64,000 bases of DNA from Eutrigla gurnardus (taxonomy: Eukaryota; Chordata; Actinopteri; Perciformes; Triglidae), in NCBI GenBank assembly GCA_963514095.1, contig OY741275.1, positions 12,971,069 through 13,035,068 of the forward strand, given 5' to 3'. Numbering within the stretch: position 1 is the first letter of the stretch; the number at the start of each line of letters is the position of its first letter. Of the stretch, positions 47,216 to 59,467 are shown piece after piece. The translations under genes were made by a program, and so were the position numbers. The notes under the pieces were generated by a model. The model saw only the letters and a list, made by a program, of their open reading frames with translations. It had not been told where the DNA came from and did no database searches.

Positions 47216-49447
47216 AGTCATGACTGAATGTTAGGTTGACAAGCATGAAACAAATCACATGTGAAGGCGAACAGAGATCATACGGAGTTAGAAATAGGTG
47301 GTCCCGACAATCCTGACCACTAGGATTTTTCTCCCGTCTTTCATAACTTTGGGGGATCTACATGTCATGTGAAGTCCAGATTTTCTTTAAACTTTGTCAT
47401 CAAACAGTCCATTTAATTGTGATTACGCTAATATAGGATTATCAATGCAGGAAATAGTTATTGAAACAACAATTTGCAAAGAATCTGCAAATAGACAAAT
47501 ACACTGACGACTGTGCTGTCTGTTTCCCTGCTGTCTCTGCTGTTTGTCTCTTAAATAGTGACTCATAAGTGCACATATGACTCACAGATCCCTGGTGAGC
47601 AGTAACTGCCTGTCTCTACGGGCTGTGTACATAAAGCGAGACCGCAGTTGGGGTCGGAATTGTCACATAGGTTTTCTCACTAATGCCTTCATCTTTTTCT
47701 CACTACTCGCCGCTGGAGTATTGAACTGACACACTTTTTTCCTGTCTGAGAGCGTCATCGCTGAGTGGCACAAAATCATTCTCTCTTTGGCAGAAAATGC
47801 ACAGGAACCTGCAGACACTTACATAACTGTTGTTTGTTTGAACCGACATGTTGCTCTAACCTGCTGAAATGCAGCACACTGCTTAGTGCCATGCCATGTT
47901 TATGACCGTTATTCCAAAAAACCTGATTGTCCAACAAATGTCTCAGCCCGTTTATCCAACAGTCTGTTATTTTTACAAAAATACACATTTTCCAACAAAG
48001 AGACACGCATGGGTAATTATTATGCAGCTGATGTCATTGGACCTTCCAAATGAGATTTTTCTTTTTTGTTTCCTACTATGGAAAAGGTATGATCAACCCT
48101 ACTCTGTCTATGATAGGCTTAATCTGATAGTCTCAACCTAGCCCTCGGTCCCACTCCTCATGCACAAATCTAACCAACCCAACCACCAAAAGCAACAATA
48201 AGCCAAGCAGAGTAGTGCGTTTGTACAACAACTCCATGATATTACCATGAGCGACACCAACACGTTTATCTTTAATATAGAAAAAGTTGCACACATGAGA
48301 AACAAGCTGCAGGAAAGATCAGTAAGATGTTCACAGACTGAACATTAGCTTGTATTTTGTTTGCTAAAATTAGTTTGATGGTTCAGTCTGAGTACGAGGA
48401 CATTGAACAGCTGAGTGGCAGCAGTTTGGGCGATAGGTGGAGTCGGGTTGTCAAGGTGACGGACTGATTTCATCACCTAAGCTGTGTTAGCCAGTCACCT
48501 CCAATTGTAGTGTTTACCTTTCTTTCTTTCTTTCCCTCATTTGGTTAAATACAAATAAACTTGTGGTTCCCTATTTATGAACCCAGGACGTGTTGCAACT
48601 GTTGGCTTGTTCTTCTTTTATGTCTCCACTTAATATTTTGAGTTTTCGAGGCTGCCATGCCCTCACGTCTGTCTTGTCTTGTCTTTGTTTTTCACTTGAC
48701 AACGGCAGACAATGCAAACAAAAAAACATTGAGCTGATTATCATGGGCCTGCTGTTGTTGAGAGATAAAACAATGGCTTATCTACCATCTTTAAAGCAAT
48801 CTCAACACATTAATATCACATAATTAAAACACTCAATTAATCAGAGAAATTAACATAACAGTAAGATAAAAAAAAAAATGGATGTTTACTCATAACAGCT
48901 GTGACATTTCCAAGCCTCTTACAGCCTCAAGAGGGTCAGTGAAGCTCTAGTCTAGATAACAGGAAGTTTTTAATTGGGAAACAACAGCAGCAACCTCAGC
49001 GCTAGCAACTTATACACAGAAAATGGCAAAACAACCTGTGAACCTTGTTGAGGCTCAGACTCCGTCTGGCAGGACGCTCATGCCCGATGGTGATCCCTTT
49101 TCTGACACGGTCGCCATCAGTCGGAGGTGTTTTGGTACGTCTCTTAACTCTGGCAGCGGCATGCACCAGCGACATTGACTTGACCAACATTTATTTATTT
49201 TTTTGTTCTCGTCACACAGTCGACATACGTTTCTTAAGGCTTTATGCTGAGTTTTCTTTTGCAGGGAATCAGCCATGTTAATGACAGGCTTGACGTTCCA
49301 TCGAAACATGTTTCCTTCTGACACTATTTTGCTGCCGCACCACGGCGGCTTCCGAACTTAGCACAGCCCAAGACTATTGTGATTGTTTGAAAGAAATACA
49401 AATGAGCAAGAGCGTTTTTTTTTCCTGATCCCGGAGATATCCTGTAG

Positions 49448-49477
49448 CCAGACCCTTCTATGTGGAGAAGGGGCTGG
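49448..49477 (+). repeat. Short hairpin repeat (12-bp arms)
   Basis: CCAGACCCTTCT, a six-base loop, then AGAAGGGGCTGG; the arms pair with one mismatch. The unit 'GTAGCCAGACCCTTCT' recurs widely in fish genomes in my recollection. Confidence 0.55.
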
Positions 49478-49899
49478 CAAAGCCAAGTGTTGACTTTATA
49501 CATGGTGAAAACATGAATTGTTGCTGTAAAACAAGAGGCTCTCCAGCTTAAAATTAAGGTAGACTTCGGTGTATTTTCAACAATTTTTTTTTACATTCTG
49601 CAAAAACAATTTCCAAGTTTTTTTTAAATTACATCCTCAATGTTCCACAACAAGAATACACTGAAGTCTCCTAGAAAGTTTAACCAAAAGATAAGTTGAT
49701 GTTATCAATTTCAATAATTTCTACATTGTTGCTTTTACACATTCCTCTATATCTATTGTTATGCATTGCATTTCTTTATATTCTTCCATTTTTCTATAAA
49801 TGTCTGTTACAAATTCCTCAATGCAACGTCAAATTTAAATATTTTTTATTACATTTGCACAATAAAAAAATAAAATCATTAACAGCCCACATCAAAGAA

Positions 49900-49903
<4 letters not shown>

Positions 49904-49963
<60 letters not shown>
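49904..49963. repeat. (AC)n microsatellite
   Basis: About 29 AC units. Confidence 0.98.
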
Positions 49964-49964
<1 letters not shown>

Positions 49965-51339
49965 TAAGTGAGATTTTGATAACTGTGCCTCATATATTTG
50001 AATTGTGTCTGTCTGTGCAGCCACCTGATTTTTACTTTGGAAAAAAAAGACGCTGCCATTTCTGCGTAATAGAAATTCCCAACAGCTGATCATTTGCTTA
50101 GAGAGACAAGCTTCTACCTCAAATGGCAGTCTGCTCCTGTTGTGTATATCTGGACTGTTAAATCTGATGAATGGTTATACAACGAGTGAAGCTATTTCCA
50201 AGAAAAACTGACTAAATAATGCTGCCAGTATATGACCCGGAGCAGAATCACGTTAAAACATGCACAATCTGTGTTCTTCCATTTGATTCATTTATGTGTA
50301 GCACAAAATCTAAACCTGCAAACTGATGTAAACAAACACGGAGACACACAGCAGTTATCTCTGGCGTCAGCGTTGTATGGATCTTCGCAGAGGTGGAGAT
50401 TCAAAGGATGAAACACCACAGGCTTTGTCTGCAGAGCGAGATAAGAGCAAGCGATGCATCTCTGCCTCCCATGCAGACTCCTTCAAGTGCTTTCAAGAGG
50501 TCCTACAAGCCTCGGGTCTGTCTTCTCAACTGCCTGTCACATTTCTGGGACACAACACAAACACTTGTGCACTGTTTTAAGTGCTTATATAACATTAGAG
50601 CCACTGTTGGCATGCCTTTCACCACCTCTTAAAATCTCACACGTCTGCTGTTTTCTGGACTAAATTAGTGAAGCACCTCACCTCTGAAGACATCATATGA
50701 CTTCACTTTTCTTCTTGTCAACAGAACCAGAGCTAAACTAACTTGCTGCTTGTGCTTCATATTTACTCTCCATACATGAGTGAACTTCTCATCCCATTCT
50801 CTGCAAGAAAGTGAGTAAGTGGTGCAGCTGTTCTTTGTCCTGTAGTCTTCCTCTTCCCAGCTCTTCTTTCTTCAACCTACCTCGTCCTCACCTCCTCATT
50901 CTCTCAATTACTGTCAAACTCTGTAGCGACCTGCTCCTTTATGGCAGCTGGATCACTGTAATTGCACTAAAATATATCTTCAGCAGCACCACTGGGAGAA
51001 AGAAGTGCACCCGCCAAGTCAACGATATCAGCGCTGCAGAACTATCAGCGTTATTTCCATTAAACTGTGTAAACATAGATGCCTCTATACGAACATGATT
51101 ATTGTGATGCATATGATCAAAGGGATGTGGAGAGCCTGCAGCAGATGAATGTGTAGTTGTTACACTGCATGAAAAGTCGGATTTTCGTCCCTGTAAACGC
51201 CCGGAAATCTCCCTAATTTTTTGGGAGTTAACGACAATTTACAGGCTGCGAACGCCGCGTTATCAACAGGTCGAGGAAAAGCGAATCTCGTCATATAATC
51301 GTATCCACCAATCGTAACCCCCAAATATATATTGAATAG

Positions 51340-51495
51340 TAACTATAATATCTATATACAGCCATCTAAATATGTATGTACAGCACCTCAAATAATAATA
51401 TACAGCATCCTAAATACTTATATAAAGGACCTTAAATATGTAAATATAGAACCCCAAATATATATGTAGCACTCCAAATGTTTATATAAAATATA
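51340..51495 (+). repeat. Degenerate tandem array, about 27-bp unit
   Basis: Five to six diverged units of the form TATATACAGCACCTCAAATA, for example ATATACAGCCATCTAAATAT, TGTACAGCACCTCAAATAAT and ATACAGCATCCTAAATACTT. AT-rich and non-coding. Confidence 0.7.
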
Positions 51496-52465
51496 TATAA
51501 AAATTTGATTGATTGGTACGTTGCCCAAGTATGTTGCACACTAATCATACTCATCGAACAAACTGCACTTTCATGACAAGTGTGCTCAGATCTGGGCTCG
51601 GATCACTGATGTGAAAGGCTCCTTTTCGTATTTATCTACAGTAGCTAATAAATACTGCAAACAGCACTCTGAATATTACAAATTAATCAAATTGAAACCC
51701 ACATTTTAACATTTAGCAATGAAAGTAGGAACGGATACACAAATATTTTAGAGTCCTGTAAGTTATGGAAGCAAATGTCAGACTATTAAAAAAAACAAAA
51801 AAAACATCAAAACAAGAAAATGGTTTTAAAGTTTAAAAAAAATCTAAACATTGTTTTAGTGGTAGAGGGGCTCTCCTCAGCTGCCCTATGTCAATGCAGT
51901 TGTTGATATTCAGACTGTATCGTGTGAGCTTGAGGCTCTGACGGCTGAATAACGCTCTGTGTGGCAGGCTGAAGTGGATGTGAAATATCTTTTTGTCAGA
52001 GTGACATTTATTTGCTGTCGCTTCAGTTTCCCTCTGCAACGTTTCAGACTGCAGCCTCAGTGTCCCCGGCCATAAATTCATCAGGCTTCCATGTAGTCTA
52101 AAGTAGACTATGAACTTTTCCAAACACCCATTTCAGATAAGAAACTATCTACTGCCAACGTGATTCCTTAGTCTACAAACACATTATTTAAAGCTACTGT
52201 GAAGAACTTTACTTTTGTGTTGAATTATTTGTCTCTGTGGATGAAAGCGGTAGTGTTGCTGAATGGTTCCTGGTTCTGGTTCTTCTGTGCTTCCCTTGCC
52301 TCCAGCAAGGACCCAGCAACATGACCTGGGCCTCCAAATATATACATATAATGGATCAGAAGTTGAAGTGTTGGCAGCAGCAAAGTCGGACCCGAGTGTG
52401 TCCGGGGTGGACTGAACGAGGCATCCTTATTACATAGAGACTAAACTATAAACAACTAACAACCA

Positions 52466-52552
52466 GATGCTAAAGGGTGCCATGTGCACTGGTATCAGAC
52501 GCCATGGGGCAGGAAACGAGTTGGTATCAGGCGCCGTGGAAATGAGAGCGGG
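52466..52552 (+). repeat. Dispersed repeat, first of a direct pair
   Basis: AAAGGGTGCCATGTGCACTG, then GTATCAGACGCCATGGGG and GTTGGTATCAGGCGCCGTGG. It aligns with 53018..53105. Similar 'GGTATCAGACGCC' units are frequent in fish genomes in my recollection. Confidence 0.6.
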
Positions 52553-53017
52553 CTCCCAGCACTGGAGCCAGAGGCTACATGGGAGAGGATCAGAGAGAGA
52601 TTCTGAAAAGAATCTGCCTTTGAAGATACAACTTTGGAGTCAGAGAGGAAAAGGATACTCAAAGATGCATGTCACTCCACTCCAAGACAAACTCGAAGAA
52701 GTCCAAGATGTACCAGAGGAAACAATCGTGCTCTTAATCTGAGTCTGAGGATGAAGAAATGAGTTCACAATCCAAATCTCCATCCTTAGTTCGTGTAGTG
52801 GAGAATCTGAGAGCAGCTATAAAGAACATCCCTGTGTTGGTTTCACAGAGAGAACAAGCAGCGGTCTCCAGGGTGAAAGTCCTATGTTTGTTTTTTTCCA
52901 TCATCCACCTTTCCCACTCACCGAAGGTGGATTCTTTTCATTTTTACATCACCATGCTTTTGCTCTGAAGGTATATTGACACGGATGGGTTTGGCTTGTG
53001 CGTCTCATGCAGACACT

Positions 53018-53105
53018 TAAGGGTGCCTTGTGCATCGCTATCAGACGCTGAGGGACGTGCCAAAGGGTTGGTATTTGACGCCCCAAGAATGAAAACCGGC
53101 TGAAT
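53018..53105 (+). repeat. Dispersed repeat, second of a direct pair
   Basis: TAAGGGTGCCTTGTGCATCG, then CTATCAGACGCTGAGGGACG and GGGTTGGTATTTGACGCC. Same orientation as 52466..52552, about 550 bases apart. Confidence 0.6.
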
Positions 53106-53544
53106 GATTGCATTAGAAACGAGGACTGAATGAAGACTGAAATAAGTTCCAGACATTGTGGGGCTTTGGACATAATTCCCTGTGAGGCTGCTGGCTTATG
53201 AAGGTGTAATGAGTTGCACATGAGATGTGCAGACAGCTCAGGGTAACAGTTCACAGCATTAAGGCCCAACATAATGAAATACCATTTTATTGTCTCCTGC
53301 TGTTCTGACAGAAGGAGTGCACTCAGAGCCAGAAAGGGAGCTGTCAATCAAGCAAATTGAGACGTATGTGCGTACTAGCAAATAAAACCATCTGCACAAT
53401 AAACTGTGCTCCTGAATCCATGTGAGCTTCTGTGTCTGGTACAGTATATCTACAGATACATTCGCCGCTCTCGGGAAGTCATGATGTGGCATTCGGCTGC
53501 CATGGCAACAGTGGCTGTCCCTCTGCTCCTGACTGACATTGATG

Positions 53545-53680
53545 GGCTATGATTGGTTGCCCAAATCCTGTCAGACGAGCAGGAAGTCACTATAATTGGC
53601 ATGAGAGCTGAGGGAGACAGGTGGGGCTCTGCTCTCGGTGACCAATCAAAGGTCAGCCTTCTGATTGGCCACGTGTGTGT
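53545..53680. promoter_or_regulatory. CCAAT/E-box cluster
   Basis: Three CCAAT-type boxes (GATTGG 53551, ACCAAT 53641, GATTGG 53663) and a CACGTG E-box (53670..53675) within 130 bases. The cluster could be promoter-like, but no TATA, CpG enrichment or exon is attached to it. Confidence 0.25.
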
Positions 53681-53824
53681 TCTTTCGTATTTCTACCTTG
53701 GGTAGGACCGATTTGAGCTTCAGAGTGACAGTTATAGGACACTTTGTGTGATCAAAGTGAAGCCTTGGTCTTAGGGTTAAGGTCAGAGTCAGGTTGGGGT
53801 TATGTGTCAGGGACCTTACAAGTT

Positions 53825-54195
53825 TATACAGCGATCAACATCCTGACCACTGACAGGTGAAGTGAATAGTATCTCATTATCATGGCACCTGTCAGCGGAT
53901 GGGATATAAGGCAGCAAGTCACCATTTTGTCCACAAAGTTGATGTGTTAGAAGCATGAAATATGGGCAAGCGTAAGGATTTTAACAACTTTGACAAGGGC
54001 CAAATTGTGATGGCTAGACGACTGGGTCAGAGCATTTCCAAAACTGCAGCTATTGTGGGATGTTACTGGTCTGCTGTGGTCAGTACCTATCAAAAGTGGA
54101 CCAAGGAAGGAAAACCGGGTCAAAGGCTGCCAAGGCTCATTGATGCACATGGGGAGCGAAGGCTAGCATGTGTGGCCCGATCCAGATGAGATACT
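53825..54195 (+). pseudogene. Tc1-like DNA transposon 5' fragment with transposase N-terminus
   Basis: The leader GCGATCAACATCCTGACCAC, then TGACAGGTGAAGTGAATA is typical of a fish Tc1 lineage. The ATG at 53962 opens 75 codons: MGKRKDFNNFDKGQIVMARR, then LGQSISKTAAIVGC and VVSTYQKWTKEGKPGQRLPR. This is the paired-type helix-turn-helix DNA-binding domain of Tc1 transposases, ending ERRLACVARSR before a stop (54187). The DDE catalytic domain and both terminal inverted repeats are absent, so it is inactive. Confidence 0.85.
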
Positions 54196-54199
54196 GTAG

Positions 54200-56420
54200 C
54201 TGAAATACTTGTGTTTAACTGTGTAAAACTGTTTTTACTACTAAGCAGCAAATCTTAGCATGCTAACACATCATGCCTGCTAAACATCAAAGTGATAGCA
54301 GGGGGAACTTATGGGAATTAAGCCCCAAATGTTTGCAGCAAAGTGCTGAATCTTTAAATAAATGTTTGCTTTGAAGCCAAACCTCTAGTTAAAGATTTTA
54401 TCAAGACTCGCTTAACCTGACTCAGTCGGTGACTGGCCTGACACATGAAATAGGTCACACTTTAGACCGTCGGTTATGGTGAATGTGTTGATAATACTGA
54501 AATATGTGATTCAGGTATATCAGATCATCTGTGTGTTTTATTTACTGCAACAGTCTCTTGCATGCATACAATAAACCCTCTGGTACAGAGAGAGGGTCAG
54601 GAAAGGTGGTGCATGTTCCAGGCTCCCTTCAGCCACCAGTAGAGTTCCATCCACCAAGGACTTCTCTGCAGTTTTATTTTAAGAAACTATCATTTTTGGA
54701 ATATCAGGTTTTATTTAATCATTTGCTTCAAAGCTGGGGAAGGAAACTTTGGTGAAACCAACCAGAGTAAGCTGTTTTTCCCAAAAATATCCATCAAAGA
54801 AAGGGTATACACAGGAAGTCAGGAAGGTATATTATCCAATCGTTCATGCAGTTCAAATGAATTTCTTCTTTTTTTTTCAGAGCAATTGATTTGTTTATTG
54901 TTGTCGGAATGCAAAGAGAATTTCAACAGACGTGATAAAAATGCGTCTCAAATCAATGGCTGCCCAAGCTTTACGTGTTGTTAAAGCACAAAACTCACTC
55001 ACATCTTTGATGAGATGAAATTGCAGCATTCGAACAAAAGCGAGAGAGAGAGAGAACAAGAAAGAAGAGAGTTGAGGAAAATAAAGGGTGAATGAGGAAG
55101 AATGGAAGAAAGAAAGAGGACAAAGATGGGGAACCAGAAGAATACGAAAGCACAGAATAAAATAGGACGAAATGAAGAAAAAAGTGAATGATGGAAAGAA
55201 GAATACAGTAAAGAAATAAAAGAATGAACGTCTGGAGCATCAGATTTCTGTCTGGGAGTGATGACCTCAGTCACCTGAAAGCCTGCTGCTGAAGTAGTTC
55301 AGTCTGGCACTTTTCAGCCCATTGTTTGAAGAACAGACTGAGAGCGGATGTCAGAGGCAGACTGTTCCCATCAAAGTCAAATGATCCTAGAATTTAACAG
55401 GCTTTTCTTTCCGATTCCCACCCTGAAAACTGACGCGTGGAGCTGACTGGAAGTTTATCTCCCCACAGTGATTCCCTGGTATTCGTGGCCACCATTGTGC
55501 TTACATGCGGGACGGAGCAACGCCTGCACTGTGGTGAATGTATCCTGCAGAAGTGCTGCATCTGTATGTGCGGCTCACCACTGGAAAACATCCACATTAA
55601 TGCGTTTAACCTGTGGCCCTCTTATTCTTACTCTGCTGACACCTCTCTAATAACACTTTGCACATTTGAGGGACTAGTTTGACATTTTGGGAAATACATT
55701 TGTTGACTTTCTTTGGGAGAAGTAGATGAAAAAATTAATACAATTAAGCATCAATATATTCCTTAAATAATGGAACGACCACATTTAGACTATTATTGTA
55801 AAGATAAATAACTGATGCTCAAAGAACATTGTCTCTGTCTCAGATAAAGTACCTTATTTTGATTTCTCAGTTGTCACATCATTCTCAAAATGTCTCTTTT
55901 CAATTATTCTTAATATTGCAGAAGCCATTAATCATTGTAGTGGACAGAAATTACTCTTACAGCAGCTGACTGTATGGTGTAATGAGTCGTGTAGGTTTGA
56001 ATTTAACAAGTCCAGAGTCCATATTACGTCCACCAACCGCTTCTTTAGGACCCTGTTTGTATCTTTCAGTGTGAAGTGAATCCAAAGACAGGAAACCTTC
56101 TGGGCAAATAAAGATGGCAAAGAGAGGAGAAAAGGGAAATGGACTTCTTTTTTGACTGATTCTCCTTAGAATCTTCCACACTTCCCAGAAACTGGTCACG
56201 CTCAGCTTGGCTGGCGGTCACATGCGTTTTCACACCTATGGCTCATAAACCTCAGAGACAATCTATCACACCGAGTGACAAAAAGGAATTTTCACCAAGC
56301 GGATGTTCAGAAATAAATGTAGACTGGAGGCTTTTTTATTTCACATGTGGAAAACCCCATCCTGTCATATAGTTTCCAACAAGATGACCTCAAGCTCTGA
56401 AATCTCTAATTATATTCCAC
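54200..56420. other. No gene seen
   Basis: Includes a purine-rich tract at 55020..55240 (GAGAGA/GAAAGAAG words, strong strand asymmetry). Other open frames carry no recognisable domain. Confidence 0.35.
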
Positions 56421-56687
56421 TAACCCTACTAAAAAAAAGCAGCTTGGACCATCTTAGGCTGGTTGATGGTTTTAGCTGGTTTTAGTTGGTTTAACAAGCT
56501 GGTTGATGGTTTAAGCTGGTCTTAGCTGGTGGGTTTAGATGGTTTTAGCTGGTAAAACTGGCTGGTTGATGGTTTTAGCTGGTCTTAGTGGTTTTAGCTG
56601 GTTGATGGTTTTAGATGGTCTTAGCTGGTAGAATAGGGTGGTGGATGGTTTTAGCTGGTTCAATAGGCTGGTTGGTGGTTTTAGCTG

Positions 56688-57369
56688 GGCTGCGTTTCAA
56701 TAACAGTTTGAGTCGCCCTCGCTCACTTGCCCTCAGCACTTGCCCTCGGGGGAATCCCCGCCGCCATCTTAAGGGCTGTTCCATTTCCCTGAACAGCTGA
56801 AGTGAACTCCGTGAGATCGACCCTTGAGGGCTGAGTGATCGAGTGAACAACGATGGCCACTTCAGAGCTGTATATCACCCACAATGCATTGCAGTGGTGC
56901 ACGAAAAATATGTCCATGCGGTGGCGATAATGAACCTCAAACACCATTGTCTGCTGTCTATTCACCACCAAGGAAGAAGAAGAAAGTAGAATTCAATTTA
57001 ATTCATTTTCTTAAATTGTGCAATTAGACTGTCTGTTGCGGAGTTATGGCAGAGCCCACCGTTTACAAGTGTAAGTATATAAGCCGATGTATTGCCATCA
57101 AGCGTAGAATACGTCTTCGTCTCAATTAAATGAGTCTCCGCATATTCTGTGTAATTTGGAATAGGCAGTATAGCGCTATTCCAACAACGTGTGGTTGATC
57201 CATGATTATCTGGGCTGTTAGTGAACGAGGGCAGGTGTGTTCCATTTACCTCTTTCACTCCCCCTCCGCCCTCTTTCCCTCCGCCCTCCAAGTGGCCTCC
57301 GTGTGACGTCATAGCAAGGGCTTAGGGCAAGTGAGCGAGGGCGACTCAAACCGTTATTGAAACGCAGCC
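56688..57369. mobile_element. PIF/Harbinger-like MITE with about 46-bp TIRs, nested
   Basis: The left terminus GGCTGCGTTTCAATAACAGT and the reverse complement of the right terminus GGCTGCGTTTCAATAACGGT agree over about 46 bases with one mismatch. CTG lies on both sides (56685..56687 and 57370..57372), and removing the element with one CTG restores the TTTTAGCTGGTCTTAG word of the host array. The 682-bp interior has no transposase. It is non-autonomous, and near-identical TIRs suggest a fairly recent insertion. Confidence 0.88.
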
Positions 57370-57839
57370 CTGGTCTTAGTGGTTTTAGCTGGTTGATGGT
57401 TTTAGATGGTCTTAGCGGGTGGTGGACGGTTTAAGGTGGTTAGATAGGCTGGTTGATGGTTTTAGCTGGTCTTAGTGGTTTTAGCTGGTTGATGGTCTTA
57501 GCTGGTAGAATAGGGTGGTGGCTGGTTTAAGCTGGTTCAATAGGCTGATTGATGGTTTTAGCTGGTTGATGGTTTTAGATGGTCTTAGCTCGTAGAATAG
57601 GGTGGTGGATGGTTTTAGCTGGTTCAATAGGCTGGTTTTTAGCTGGTCTTAGTGGTTTTAGCTGGTTGATGTTTTTAGATGGTCTTAGCTTGTTGATGGT
57701 GTAGAAGCTGGTTGAATAGGCTGGTTGGTGGTTTTAGACAGTTTTCAATGTACACATGAGCAGGAAATAAATGATGTGTGCATGGTTGGGGGTGGGGGAT
57801 GAGAGTCAGTTAGTGTGTTGTGTTTAAATTGAAACGTGC

Positions 57840-58490
57840 AATGTGACATTGCTGCTGTAGCAAGCGGTCAGATCGGACACGGTGAAATTATTTTAGCACT
57901 ATAGGATACGGAGAGATAAGTTTCGTTTTTACCGAAAGTAAACCTCTCATCCAGCAACTGGGCCTCGCGCTGTATTCCTCCGCTCGCAGATCAGCAGTTG
58001 CCCAGTTAATGCGTAGGGATACAGGGGTTTTGCGGTTGAGAAAATGTAGTGCCAAAATAAAGCGCGGTCTGACGGCGATGTAAAGTGGTGTGAATTTTAC
58101 CTATACAACGTACACTTTAGGCTGACGTAACATTTTAGGTGAGCCTTGTTTTAGGTGGTTAATTTGGCTTTTTCTCTGGACCCCGTTCACTGCAGTGTCA
58201 TGACTGAACGTGACCTCACTCTGAGCTGAGCGTGCTGTGCCGAGCGCCATCTAACTCAGAGCCGAGCTACTAGCCGCACGTAAACGAGCTGACGAACCGA
58301 AGTAGGTAAGATGATGAAATCCTCGTAAATTAATGATTAATCCTCGAGCAGTATCTTGATACAGCTTCTGTTTATTAAGGGAACATCGCGTGAGTGTGCC
58401 TGAGAGAGAGAGGAGCCAGTTTCACCGTGTAAAGCCTCTGTGAAAACTCCGGTAAGAACCATGCTAAATCCAAAGGGGCTAGGCCTTGAG
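57840..58490 (+). promoter_or_regulatory. CpG-rich, promoter/first-exon-like segment inside the composite element
   Basis: CpG density is visibly higher than in surrounding DNA (about 20 CpG in 57870..58130). Two strong plus-strand donors occur: GAAGTAG|GTAAGATG at about 58304 and ACTCCG|GTAAGAAC at about 58451. The region resembles the 5' end of a fish housekeeping-type gene, but no start codon with a recognisable protein is seen. It may be captured host sequence. Confidence 0.35.
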
Positions 58491-58949
58491 GTTAGCTGTT
58501 GATATTAACATCATGTGAGAAAATTCCTTTAATTGAAGTATGTTCATAAAGCCAGTCGATGTCCCCGATATGTTTCCTAGTGTTTTAAACCCACCGTGCT
58601 ACCTGCAGTATCATTGTGTACCTGGAAAAGTAACTGAAAAAAGATCGCTAGCTGAGCTAGCACGAAGCTAATGTTAATCGCGGCTAGCGCCGCTAAGCTA
58701 ACTCAGGTATTACTTGTAATGGGAATGCTAATGGTGTAGCTGGTTAAGCTGAATTGCCACTACTGGAGCATATAAGAGAGAAAGAGATGGCACATGATGC
58801 ATAATTGTGTTGATATCATGTCAATTGTGATAGAAAAAGTGCTTTTGATTAAAGTAACATGCATAATGTTTTTACTGCATTAAACTACTGTTAAATATTC
58901 ATGTTGGTTAAAAAGAATAATTGTATACTGTTAATTTACAGTTAAAGAG

Positions 58950-58950
<1 letters not shown>

Positions 58951-58987
<37 letters not shown>
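58951..58987. repeat. (TA)n microsatellite
   Basis: About 18 TA units. Confidence 0.97.
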
Positions 58988-58988
<1 letters not shown>

Positions 58989-59226
58989 TATGGTTAAAGA
59001 TATGTAGATGATGTGATAGGTAATTGTCATGGTAAAATATTTATCCTGTATTGTAAAAAATCTACAGACTAATTTACAATGCTTTGAATGCTGTATATCC
59101 TGCATCTGGGTATAGATATGGAAGATATAGAGTGAAAAGTGGAAGTAAAAAGATTTCATGATTTGAATAGAGAGTAATGGTTATTGTTCTGCACTCTATG
59201 TGGTTTTTCGTTTTGCCGGATTAGGA

Positions 59227-59363
59227 CTTGATTCAGATTCGAACGGAGGAGGTCCGGTGGCGAGCCAGAAAGGACGAGCGACTCATACAGAACAGTGCAC
59301 GGTCTGGCCAACTGTGGGATCCACTCCGAGGAGACATCATCTCACTTCACTCGTCATACAGAT
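59227..59363 (+). other. Exon-like open stretch, unassigned
   Basis: Preceded by TTTTTCGTTTTGCCGGATTAG, a passable acceptor. It stays open for 46 codons with no ATG required: DLIQIRTEEVRWRARKDERL, then IQNSARSGQLWDPLRGDI and SLHSSYR before TAA. Its GC content is higher than in the flanks. I do not recognise the peptide. It could be the last exon of a captured gene, or chance. Confidence 0.25.
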
Positions 59364-59467
59364 AAGAATATAACACAAAAATCTACCCGGGTAGTATGAA
59401 CAGAACTGAAACTGAGCTCTGACCTTCTACAAAGGAGGGACCCTTTCTTTTGAACTTTTTTATTTTT

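Larger units (their letters stand above)
47220..52450. other. No gene seen
   Basis: Unassigned sequence with (CTTT)n near 48520, (AC)n at 49904..49963, a small hairpin at 49448..49477 and a degenerate tandem array at 51340..51495. 51180..51300 has a cluster of CpGs without an evident exon. Confidence 0.35.
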
